A DNA stretch of 64,000 bases from Homarus americanus (Eukaryota; Arthropoda; Malacostraca; Decapoda; Nephropidae): assembly GCF_018991925.1 (NCBI RefSeq), contig NW_024729710.1, forward strand, positions 451,398 to 515,397, read 5' to 3'. Within the stretch, counting starts at the first letter, position 1; each line of letters begins with the position of its first letter. A model generated the notes under the pieces. That model did no database searches. It was not told the DNA's origin and saw nothing but the letters and a program-made list of their open reading frames with translations. This document shows, in pieces, positions 25,651-37,593 of the stretch. The position numbers and the translations under genes were made by a program.

Positions 25651-26680
25651 AGCAAGAAATACAACAGGTATGAGACGTGATGCCCCCTCTACGCCTTAAC
25701 ACCTGCTACTACAGGTCACAGTACCTATAGTGGTTCCCTTCCACACTCGGGTCACATTATACACTGTCAACAAGAGTGAAGGAGAAGCCTTATCGTCCTG
25801 GGACCATTTTGTTGTCGTTTAAATCTGTAATAATTATGTTCTTCCATAAATTTATCACACTAAGGCTCGTCTAAATTAAGGTAATACCCCCCTGTATATT
25901 TTAGGTTTTTATTTTATTTTAGTTTTAAACGATAATATAAACATGTATAATCATCTTGGTGTTTACCTTCGAGAAATTGTTATTGTCATATGAAACAGTT
26001 ATCAAAGTCACTGATTCTAAATGGCTTTATTCATATCAGTCATTTCTCAGTTGTATTACCCGGGTAGATAGATCTCTTAACACACCTGAGAGAGAGACCA
26101 GCAGACACTACCTACAGTGTACCGTGGTTATTATTCTGGCCATGAACTCTCTATTATCGATGAAATCTTGTTCACATCTATCATTCAGCAGCAGAGCGTC
26201 AAGTGAGGGAGCAGACACCACCACTACCACGTTTTGAACTTAACTTAAATTACTCGAACAAGACTATTATATACAGCTATCATAATTCTCCCTATTTAAA
26301 GCTAAAATTTACACTGGTATAATATTATAAAATATGAGGATTTCACTTTGACGAGTTCCATTTGATGATGTACACGAGTTTAATGCCGGGTTTGTACAGT
26401 ACATTCTTATATCATTCTGAATACACCAAACGACTAAAGACATTCTTACTTCAGGTAACTCGATGTTATTCTGTCTTTCAGTTTAGCCAATAATTTCCAG
26501 TAAATGCTTCTTATAAAATGTCTTTTCAGCGTGTGAGAAATGTAAGTAGATTAGGAAGCGTGTCTTGTGCTGCAGAAATCTGTAAACTTTCTTAAAAGGT
26601 GAAAAGACGCATTTTACCACTGTATTTGGTTCTGAGGTGGAGCTGACAGTGTGTATGTATTTCTTGCTGTATATATACGT
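25651..26680. other. Non-coding stretch
   Basis: A 93-codon frame (25956-26237) is not recognisable. Otherwise AT-rich. Confidence 0.45.
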
Positions 26681-26696
26681 TATCTATCTATCTATC

Positions 26697-26728
<32 letters not shown>

Positions 26729-26766
26729 TGTATGTATGTCTGTATGTATGTATGTATGTATGTATG
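26681..26766 (+). repeat. (TATC)n-(TATG)n microsatellite
   Basis: Five TATC then about sixteen TATG units, one TCTG variant. Confidence 0.96.
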
Positions 26767-27418
26767 GGTAAGTAGGATATTTTTCAGTTTAGAAGCGTTC
26801 ATTAATTTCATTACCAGGAATAAGATTGTAAAGATGTATATAGGAGTTTAAGGTATGATCTGATGAAAAATACCAATGCATTTTTATTTTTACTTCACGG
26901 TCAATGGAAGACTCTCAAGACTGTACTCATCACCTCTTTCAGGGGATTCCAGAGTCCGTGTCAGAGTCCAGGTCTTTCTCTAATTCCTGATTACAACACA
27001 CGTCTTGAGGCCATTACTGTTGAAGACCTTAAGAGTGTCAAAGGGGTGATGAAGCCTCCACACACACACACAGACCACCAGCTAGCGCCCCCTCCCACCC
27101 CCCTCCCTCCCCTCTCTCTCCCCTTCCCCCTTCCCTGCCCACCAGTCACACCATCAACCCTTAAAACCAGATGAATCGTGACCTAAAACCAGTGTTAATT
27201 TCTTTTCCATGATACAACTCTTTAAACACCACGAGTCCATGAGTCATGAGTCCTATAACCAACTTTGCTTCGTAATCAACTTGAACACTATGAGTACACA
27301 AAGTTTTTTAAGTCAACTCTCTCTCAACGTCAGATTTGTTCAGCTCCACATCACACCCTGGGAGACAAGCATTTCTACACTAAGGAAGATCTACAGACCC
27401 AGATTAGTATTGCTCTGT
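26767..27418. other. Non-coding stretch
   Basis: A C-rich patch (CCCCTCCC type) lies at 27085-27145. No gene seen. Confidence 0.45.
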
Positions 27419-27460
27419 AGATTCTTCTCCTCTTCGTTGTCCTCCCTCTTCTCCTCCTCC

Positions 27461-27495
<35 letters not shown>

Positions 27496-27552
27496 CCCTC
27501 CTCTTCCCCTTCCTCCCCACCTCCCCCCCCTCCCCCTCTTCCTCCTCTACAC
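27419..27552 (+). repeat. (CCT)n pyrimidine tract
   Basis: CCT/CTT triplets passing into C-rich sequence. The poly-Ser frame is an artefact. Confidence 0.92.
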
Positions 27553-27693
27553 CTTCATTATTTACCTGTGACTTGAAAAATATTGCCAGTCACATGATCG
27601 TATGTGACCAGTCCTTCCTCACCACCACTGAACATAATGAGGAGACAACTGTGTGTGTCTCATCTCTCACAGTTCTGAGTGTGGTATGTGGTG

Positions 27694-28141
27694 TGACGTC
27701 AGTGTGATGTATCTGTGACGTCAGTGTAATGTAGTGTGACGTCAATGTGATGTTAGTATGATGTGTGGTGTTTTTATGTTGTAATGTGACGTAAATGTAA
27801 TGTAGTGTGACGTCAGTGTGATGTTAGTATGATGTAGGGTGATGTCAGTATGATATTATATTACGTTAAAATTATATAATGTGACGTTGATATAATGTGG
27901 TGTGTCGTTAATAGGATCTGGCTGTCAAGATATTAAAACCACACGGTGTGACGCTTATATAATGTGGCACAATGTTAATATGATACAATGTTACGCTAAA
28001 ATTCTTTGCTGTGACATTAACATATTCAAATGACTTTAGTTAACTATCAGATGACGATAATAAGGCGTAATATTAAACAAAATATGATGTCACTTATAAA
28101 ATGATATCAGTATATTGATTTATTACCTATATATGACGTCA
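27694..28141. promoter_or_regulatory. Cluster of perfect TGACGTCA octamers
   Basis: Five exact CREB/ATF-type palindromes at 27694, 27716, 27737, 27808 and 28134, plus a one-off TGACGTAA at 27787. The surroundings form a degenerate GTGTGACGTCAGTGTGATGT repeat from 27690 to about 28270, so the sites are carried by a decayed minisatellite. Whether they bind a factor is unknown. Confidence 0.4.
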
Positions 28142-29519
28142 ATAAGAAAAAAGCGACTTCAGAACGACAGGTGACGTTAATTAGCGTTTAATGTGACCTT
28201 ATTTGACTTCACCAACATCGTCTGGCCAGTGTTAATGTGACTTCTACTTTAAGTGATGTCTCCATGATGTCAAAAACGTTGTCCTGACATCTTGTTCGTA
28301 ATTCAACACATCATCTTTTATTTTCCTTTCATTTCGATTGTATTTTTCTATTTATTTTAACTATTTTTTTCCATTGTATTATTTTCTTTTAACTTTGCTA
28401 CTTTTTGTATATTTTTATGTTATTATTCACTACTTTTTCATCTACCTTTGAGTATTTTTCAATCTAATTTTAGTTATTTTTATTATTTTTTTTTTCAGTC
28501 TGTTAAATTAGTTTTTAATTTCTAATCGTATTTTCTATCATCTATTTCTTCTTCTTCTTCTTCATCCACCATTTATCATCTACCGTCAAGTATATCATTT
28601 AATCTACCGTCTATTTTGTTATCTGTCTATTCTTTCGTCTCTCTGTCCATCTTAGGGTTGGAAGGGTTAAGTGGACAGGCTAACCTGACCTAACCTAACC
28701 ATTCCTGTATAACTGAACTTAACATTAATGAGAATAAACATAGATTAACAATAAAGTAAAATATAGCAAAACGTAAAATAATAAGTTAAAATAAACTAAT
28801 ATTTCATCGCTATATTTCTTGGTTTTCAAGTGTTCTTTAAAATGGGTCTTTAAAATATCCCTAAAACTTCCCTAAAATTTCCCTAAAATAGCCTGAAAAT
28901 TTCCCTAAAGAATAATCACAGTTTATGATGATATATACGTACTAATCCTTCATAAATTGGCCCTTAACCACAAACTTCGTCTTTAAGCCAAGCGAAAATC
29001 ATCCTCATTCCTTAGGGTAAATAAGACTCATTCTCCCTCGTGAGTTTTCTATGATATATCTTCGCTCGGTGTAGACATATGGCCAAGATTTACGCCAAAG
29101 TTAAAAACCTTCGCGAAAAATTATTGCACGAAAGTTGTCTCTTTAAAAATGTTATGAAGTTGTTGTTGTTTTGAGGGGGTTGGGGGGGTTGTACCTTACT
29201 TGAGTCAGCCATTAGCCTACCTGTACAACTGCTGGTTCCTTATCTTGTTTGGTTTGTCTCTTGATTTTATTATCGTTGTAGGTTACGACTTTTTCAACAA
29301 GCACAGATAAATATGAATGTTAATATAGTGAAGTTATCCCTTTCTTTTCTTTTTATTTTCTGTTTTACTATATAACAATTATAAGATATTAATTAAAAAA
29401 ACACATTAGTTTAGTAACTCTTTCACGTTACATAAAGTTTGGTTAAATCAATACATATATGTATATATATGTAACTCACTGGTACGGATAATTATTATTC
29501 CTCTGGTACTATATCATCA
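28142..29519. other. Non-coding AT-rich stretch
   Basis: Holds a CCTAA patch at 28680-28702, a CCCTAAAA(C/T)TT repeat at 28858-28910 and a GGGGGTTGGGGGGGTTG patch near 29174. No gene seen. Confidence 0.5.
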
Positions 29520-29745
29520 AGTGGACGCCACATAACAAGCATGGACTCCCCCGAACACGCCAGCAGCAACAGTCAGCAGGAGATACAACACGCGCGGCCT
29601 CCGCTCACGGACTGAGATGCTGCCAAGTTGGGATGAGGAACACCATCTTTTTCCCCGCTGCCAGACCCGCCCGGCTGCCACCCTGCTGCCGGGAAACTTT
29701 CTCCTACCGCACGGGGATTATTTCATTCACCTTATTTTATAAATT
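29520..29745. promoter_or_regulatory. GC-rich island, possible promoter or first exon
   Basis: About 190 bp of GC-rich sequence with several CpGs between AT-rich flanks. Minus strand: TATAAAAT at 29741-29734, then about 90 nt downstream an ATG in strong context (AAGATGG, 29646), open for 13 codons to a TGA that overlaps a plausible splice donor (GTGAGC). Plus strand: an ATG with A at -3 and G at +4 (29541) opens 24 codons ending at 29615. These are mutually exclusive readings. No homology supports either, so this is a weak candidate. Confidence 0.25.
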
Positions 29746-30122
29746 CATAAAACAACAACAAAGTTATTGTTCTTTTTGAAAACCTGTACCGAGACTGAAA
29801 ACATAAATAATGACAGTAAACAAACGCCACTCGGGATCAATACACTGTGTCAGAGTATCAACTATAAGGCAACAATATTTCAGGTGTACATGGACACATG
29901 AATTACACAGGTACACATGGCTGCACAGGTAAAAACAGGTACAGTACACAAACGTTACTCAACATCACTAGAATTTAACATTTTGGTCAGGTACAGGTAC
30001 ACATTCAGGCACACGGATGTTAACACAATAACATTTTAATGTACATTTTTTTCACATACACTTGAACGTAAAGAAGAATAATGAACACTTTGATTTTACT
30101 GACATCATAAATACTGAGATGG

Positions 30123-30123
<1 letters not shown>
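29746..30123. other. Non-coding stretch
   Basis: Loose CAGGTACA repeats at 29880-30010. No gene seen. Confidence 0.5.

Positions 30124-30184
<61 letters not shown>
30124..30184 (+). repeat. (GT)n microsatellite
   Basis: 30 GT units. Confidence 0.97.
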
Positions 30185-30186
<2 letters not shown>

Positions 30187-30204
30187 AAAGACAAACGACT
30201 ACAT

Positions 30205-30325
30205 GAACACTGTTTCTTCCTCCTCTTCTTCCTCTTCCTTCGTCTCTTCTCCTCCTCCTCCTCCTCTCTTCCTCTTCCCCTCCTCCTCCTCTTCCTTCCT
30301 CTCCCCCTCTTCGGTCCTCCCGCGT
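30205..30325 (+). repeat. (CCT)n pyrimidine tract
   Basis: CTC/CTT triplets, starting 20 bp after the GT array. Poly-Ser/Pro frames are artefacts. Confidence 0.9.
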
Positions 30326-30464
30326 TCTTTGTTGATTTTTCCTCCTATGATTTTATCCGTTTACGGCCTAAAGACTCGGCCGGCGTCTCTCCCCAGGTAA
30401 TTCCAAAAGGGTTTTATTGGTCTATCATTCAAGAGGTCTTAGCTTCTCGATTTTCAATAAACTG

Positions 30465-30745
30465 GCGAGCTGTGATCTGGTGTGGCGAGCTAACTACGGT
30501 CTGGTGTGGCGAGCTAACTACGGTCTGGTGTGGCGAGCTAACTGCGGTCTAGTGTGGCGAGCTAACTGCTGTCTGGTGTGGCGAGCTGTGGTCTGGTGTG
30601 GCGAGCTAACTGCTGTCTGGTGTGGCGAGCTGTGGTCTGGTGTGGCGAGCTAACTGCTGTCTGGTGTGGGGAGCTGTGGTCTGGTGTGGCGAGCTAACTA
30701 CTGGCTGGTGTGGCGAGCAAACTGGCTGGCTGGTATGGCGAGTTA
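30465..30745 (+). repeat. ~23/19-bp minisatellite
   Basis: About 13 copies of GTCTGGTGTGGCGAGCT followed by either AACTAC, AACTGC or GTG, so long and short units alternate. Diverges at the right edge. The Trp-Arg-Ala frame is a by-product. Confidence 0.92.
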
Positions 30746-31023
30746 AACGCTCACACTTGGCGATAGTCTCTGTGCACTTCTGCGCCATTTTAACTAATTA
30801 TCTTATGTAGTTGTTGTTGTTGTTGTTAATGAATGAGAGGCGTGGTCAGGGTTGGCAATCATAGAGCTGCTGACACATACATACCTGTGAGTTAATTAGG
30901 TCAGTCGTCACACCTGGGAGACTGTGAGGGCTGGCTCTAGACGGCTGTGGTCCTCCGTCAGGTGTTGAGGCAGGTAATGGGTGTTGGAGCTGTGTACTGG
31001 GTGTAGTACAGTGTATTGTTAAG

Positions 31024-31027
<4 letters not shown>

Positions 31028-31113
<86 letters not shown>
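31028..31113 (+). repeat. (CA)n microsatellite
   Basis: 43 pure CA units. Confidence 0.98.
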
Positions 31114-31115
<2 letters not shown>

Positions 31116-31144
31116 GGTTTACAGGTGTTATGGTGTGTTAATAT

Positions 31145-31565
31145 TTCAGTCTTTCTTCTTTTCTGTTTCTCTATTCATTGCACTTCTATTTGTTCAGTTC
31201 CTTTTTCTCCTCATTCCTCTCTACCCTATCTCTGTTTCCTTCTCCCTCTCTCATTCTCAGCTATTCATCTGTTTCCTCTATCTCTGCTCCTCATACTTTC
31301 TCAGTTCCCTTCTTCTCCCCTCTGCCTTCTACCTTCCTCCCCTCCTGTCATCTCCCTCTCTACTCTCTCTCTCCCTCCTCCCTCCCCTCTCCCTCCCTCT
31401 CCTCCCTCCCTCTACCCCTCCCTCCCCCCTTCCCTCCCCTACCTCCTCACCACCTCCTCTTCCTCCTCCCTCCCTACCTCCTCACCACCTCCTCCTCCCT
31501 CCTCCTCCACCCCCTCCCACCAGCCTCACCACCTCCTCCTCCTCCACCCTCCTGTCTCTGACACA
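31145..31565 (+). repeat. Polypyrimidine tract
   Basis: More than 400 bp rich in CTCC and CCTC units, purest at 31330-31560. Three overlapping 127-165 codon Ser/Leu/Pro frames here are compositional. Confidence 0.88.
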
Positions 31566-31652
31566 CACTCACAAACAACATATTCACGAGGTTTCATCTT
31601 CCTCTCATCATGTTAACATGACTAGCAGGTAACCCTTCCCTTATGTCTGTAT

Positions 31653-31654
<2 letters not shown>

Positions 31655-31698
<44 letters not shown>
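31655..31698 (+). repeat. (GT)n microsatellite
   Basis: 21 GT units. Confidence 0.96.
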
Positions 31699-31701
<3 letters not shown>

Positions 31702-31940
31702 GTGTGAAATACGTAAAAATATGTAACTCAATCTCATGTAATACAAGAGGTAGTTGGACCAACACCTGAGAAACACACTGATTGGATTTTGTGATAAAAG
31801 ATTAGTAGACCCCCCAAGGTCATAGATCAAAGAGTAATATACAGTTAATTGGACACAGAAACTAGTTAATTAATTACGATAAAATTATAGGAGGGGTTGA
31901 TGTTAAGTTACTTGACAGCTTTGATATGTTATATTAATCA

Positions 31941-31987
31941 CATACATACATACATACATACATTCATACACGCTTACATACATACAA

Positions 31988-32034
<47 letters not shown>
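31941..32034 (+). repeat. (ACAT)n-(AC)n compound microsatellite
   Basis: ACAT units to 31986, then 22 AC units. Confidence 0.95.
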
Positions 32035-32035
<1 letters not shown>

Positions 32036-32049
32036 TTGTTTTTTCTGTT

Positions 32050-32515
32050 TTTCCTTTAAGCGTTGAATCTTACTGGTTACTCTTCGACTTGGATGCTAAC
32101 AACATCAACATTTCAACGCTTCTGTTCTGCCTATATCGACCTAGTTCATTGTATCTTCCTAGGTCAACGCGTAACATTTCAACGCTCTTACACTGTCTTT
32201 TGCCGTGGAATAACCATAATAACTCGTGACAACAACGTTTCAACGCTTCTGTATTGTTTCATCATCAACTACTTCCGATAACTTTTCAACGCAATACATC
32301 AGAACGTTTCCACGCTCCTCCTCCCTGTTGTAACGCTGACGAAAATCTCTCACCTCTCCACGTGACCTGTAGTATCTATTTTCAACGTTCTACATCACCT
32401 GAACGAACATTTTCAACATTCTAGCCGCTACAGTTGTAAACATTCAACGCATTAATTCCTATCGATCAGCTTTTCGACTCCTGGCCAGCTTGAACGTAAC
32501 ATTCAAACATTCTTC
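32050..32515 (+). repeat. Degenerate repeat around TTTCAACGCTTC
   Basis: The core TTTCAACGC recurs at about 32109, 32179, 32239 and 32283, and in decayed form at about 32305, 32382, 32409 and 32444. Spacing is 22-77 bp. Looks like an old minisatellite with a ~60-bp unit. Confidence 0.6.
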
Positions 32516-33028
32516 CAAATTTTTCCTCCATCCTAAAACGCAACTCTTCAATATCTTTCTCGCCATCATAATATCCTTCGTTATTTCCCTAAAACACAAT
32601 TTTATCCACTATCCCATTTAAAATAAACGCTACCTTACCTAACTGAGCAACATATCATACACAAGGGGTAAATATCTCACGTAATATACAGAAAAAATGT
32701 GTGTGTGTGTGTGTAAACGCCAAAGGGATAGAATACTGCATCTAACCCCGACCCCAATTCGCGAACCTGAAAAAATGATCAACCGGTAGAGACGAGAGGA
32801 ACTACAAGATATTACATAAACTGGATCAATGAATTCTCTTATTTTCTTACGTGTTGTGGTAGCGGTCGGTGCCTGTAGAGGAAAAGAGTCTGGCTGTAGT
32901 AGGGAAGAAGAGAGGGAAGTAAATGGAAGAGAGGTGAGTAAAAGTAGAGAAGAGGGAGAGGGATTATGTGGTTTGCGAGCGACTGAGGTAATATGTGGTT
33001 GAGAGGGACTGAGAGTATGTGGTTGAGA
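32516..33028. other. Non-coding stretch
   Basis: A nine-unit GT run at 32697-32714, and a GAGAGGGACTGAG-type repeat from 32975 leading into the G-rich motif. No gene seen. Confidence 0.5.
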
Positions 33029-33060
33029 GGGGCTGAGGGGGAGTGTTTGGGGAGGGGGGG
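33029..33060 (+). other. Canonical G-quadruplex motif
   Basis: G runs of 4, 5, 4 and 7 separated by loops CTGA, AGTGTTT and A. Confidence 0.8.
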
Positions 33061-33147
33061 TAGGAGCGTCTTGAGTGGTGTCAGGTTACGGATACAAAGA
33101 ACAGATTGACCTAAGTAGAGAGAGCCTAACCTATACGAGTAGCTATT

Positions 33148-33290
33148 GGTATTGGAACCCATTATAACTAGGCCTCAGTGGGATTGGAACCCATTAGGAT
33201 TAGGACTCTGTGGGATTGGAACCCATTAGGAATAGAAATTAGTTGGATTAGAAACAATTATAACCAGACACGGTGGGATTAGATACAGAG
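33148..33290 (+). repeat. ~37-bp degenerate repeat
   Basis: Three clear copies of GGATTGGAACCCATTA (33151-33230) and two decayed copies. Confidence 0.8.
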
Positions 33291-33454
33291 AGAATATGAC
33301 ACAAAAGTGATTTAGCATTATGGTCAAACTGAAGCTACGCAATAAAATAAGGTGTGTTTTAAGAGCTAGTCCAGCTAGTACAACGCTACTTTACAACTAG
33401 CTTCATACTGACCTCAGATTATCGTTGACCTTTCAGAAATGAGTTTTATTTGCC

Positions 33455-33845
33455 TCATAGGTGACGTTTGTTGCTACACAGGTGAATTTTGCCTCACAGG
33501 TGACGTTTGTTGCCTCACAGGTGACGTTTGTTGCGTCACAGGTGAATTTTGCCTCAGGTGACGTTTGTTGCCTCACAGGTGACGTTTGTTGCGTCACAGG
33601 TGAATTTTGCCTCACAGGTGACGTTTGTTGCGTCACAGGTGAATTTTGCCTCACAGGTGACGTTTGTTGCCTCATAGGTGACGTTTGTTGCTTGATAGGT
33701 GACGTTTGTTGCTACACAGGTGAATTTTGCCTCACAGGTGACGTTTGTTGCCTCACAGGTGAATTTTGCCTCACAGGTGACGTTTGTTGCCTCACAGGTG
33801 ACGTTTGTTGCGTCACATGTGACTTTTGCCTCACATGTGGCGTTT
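33455..33845 (+). repeat. Two-module minisatellite (21 bp + 18 bp)
   Basis: Module A (21 bp, CACAGGTGACGTTTGTTGCC T) and module B (18 bp, CACAGGTGAATTTTGCCT) share their first eight bases. Order: A B A A B A A B A B A A A B A B A A B A. Both lengths divide by three, so the frame stays open on both strands apart from one 2-bp deletion that shifts it. Last two modules carry CACATGTG in place of CACAGGTG. No sign of a real protein. Confidence 0.92.
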
Positions 33846-36161
<2,316 letters not shown>

Positions 36162-36416
36162 CCTTGGTGCAGTGATAACTCTGAACTGAAGCAGATTGAA
36201 CTGAGAGATGATGCCATAAGGTCGGAACTTCAGGAAAAAATAGCTGACTTGTGTTCCTTTGAAGAAATATAAACATCGTTGGTGGAAGAACAGTCCCACT
36301 TGAAATCTAAAGAACAAGAGAGAATGGAAAATATCATCACTACAGAGATCATAGAAGGAAGGAGAGAGACAGAGAGATATAGAGAGATAAACAACACCAT
36401 AGTAACGAGACGATGA
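36162..36416 (+). pseudogene. Decayed coiled-coil-like reading frame
   Basis: One frame holds 36 codons, an in-frame TAA (36270-36272) and 47 more codons to TGA at 36414-36416. The first part (SELKQIELRDDAIRSELQEK) and the part after the stop (SHLKSKEQERMENIITTEI) are charged with regularly spaced Leu/Ile, as in a coiled coil. That continuity across a single stop suggests a former coding region, perhaps ORF1 of a retrotransposon or a processed pseudogene. No family can be named and chance is not excluded. Confidence 0.25.
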
Positions 36417-36489
36417 TAGAGAGGAAACATTATGAGAGATGCAAGATTAGGAGACAATAACTTTAGGACATGCACGCAATTATTCACTC

Positions 36490-36491
<2 letters not shown>

Positions 36492-36557
<66 letters not shown>
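36492..36557 (+). repeat. (CA)n microsatellite
   Basis: 33 pure CA units. Confidence 0.97.
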
Positions 36558-36560
<3 letters not shown>

Positions 36561-37239
36561 TGGCTACATTAAAACATTAAAATAAGTAAATGAACATATA
36601 ATATCAGAAATTCAACACTAAAATGAATTGTTACAAATAATGTATCATGGTTGTATGATCTATAAGAAGTTGTTGCAGAGGTTATGAGATAGTTGTAGGG
36701 ACTGAGATATTATTGCAAAGGTTATGATTAAGTTGTATGATCTAAGGCATCGTCGGAAGGGTTACGAGATGGTTGTAGGGACTGAGTTGTGATTTAGTTG
36801 TATGCTCTAAGACACCGTTTGTAAAGAAGCATATATAAACTACCGTAACACAACACTGCAGAGTCTAAAGCCTTCCCTGATGGCCTGAAGGACTACAGGA
36901 GGGAAAAATACTACAAAGATCTCTGGCAAAAATAATAGAGCCTTGCAGGAGCCGCTATTCAGGGAGGCAAATGGAAAAGGGATTTAAACAGAGGCTGAAA
37001 GGATTTGACGAAAACCACTTTTACGAAATTGCAAGTGATGAAACCTCTGTTTAGCCCATCGCTGGAAGACCAAGGTGATAGTGCATAATGGTTGTGGTTG
37101 TCTGAACGTTGTGTGTTAGTTAGGTTAGGTTAATTATAGAAGTTGACTATATATGATGGAATTATAGATATGTTATTATTTTGGTCATGTAATTGTAGTT
37201 ATCTTCTCCAATATACTATAACTTTCACTATATAACTAC
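36558..37239. other. Non-coding stretch with loose repeats
   Basis: 36650-36815 holds imperfect copies of GAGGTTATGAGATAGTTGTA. A charged open patch at 36860-36930 reads AFPDGLKDYRREKYYKDLWQ before two stops; possibly a pseudogene remnant like the one at 36162. A TTAGG patch lies at 37119-37134. Confidence 0.4.
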
Positions 37240-37462
37240 TCACTATAAAACTACATCACTGTCAAACTACATCACTATCAAACTACATCACTATCAAACT
37301 ACATCACTATCAAACTACATCACTCTCAAACTACATCACTATCAAACTACATCACTATCAAACTACATCACTATCAAACTACATCACTATCAAACTACAT
37401 CACTATCAAACTACATCACTATCAAACTACATCACTATCAAACTACATCACTATCAAACTCT
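37240..37462 (+). repeat. 16-bp minisatellite, ~14 copies
   Basis: Unit ACTACATCACTATCAA, very uniform in the middle (one CTCTCAA variant), decayed at the left edge. Confidence 0.95.
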
Positions 37463-37593
37463 CTCCATGTCACAGGAATCTTTAGGGAGGTGAAAAGCAG
37501 ACAGCTCAGTTGGGTGTTGACGTCAGGTAACATAACAAGGCGTGACTCTTAAGGGAAACACGCCAGCTCCTACCAATACATTTTTACATTCCC

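Noticed and set aside
31125..31632. 163- and 165-codon Ser/Leu/Pro frames
   Set aside because: They overlap in different frames of a polypyrimidine tract, which lacks stop codons by composition.
33148..33230. Minus-strand GGGTTCCAATCCC resembling a tRNA B box
   Set aside because: Repeated at ~37-bp intervals with no A box or cloverleaf; explained by the local tandem repeat.
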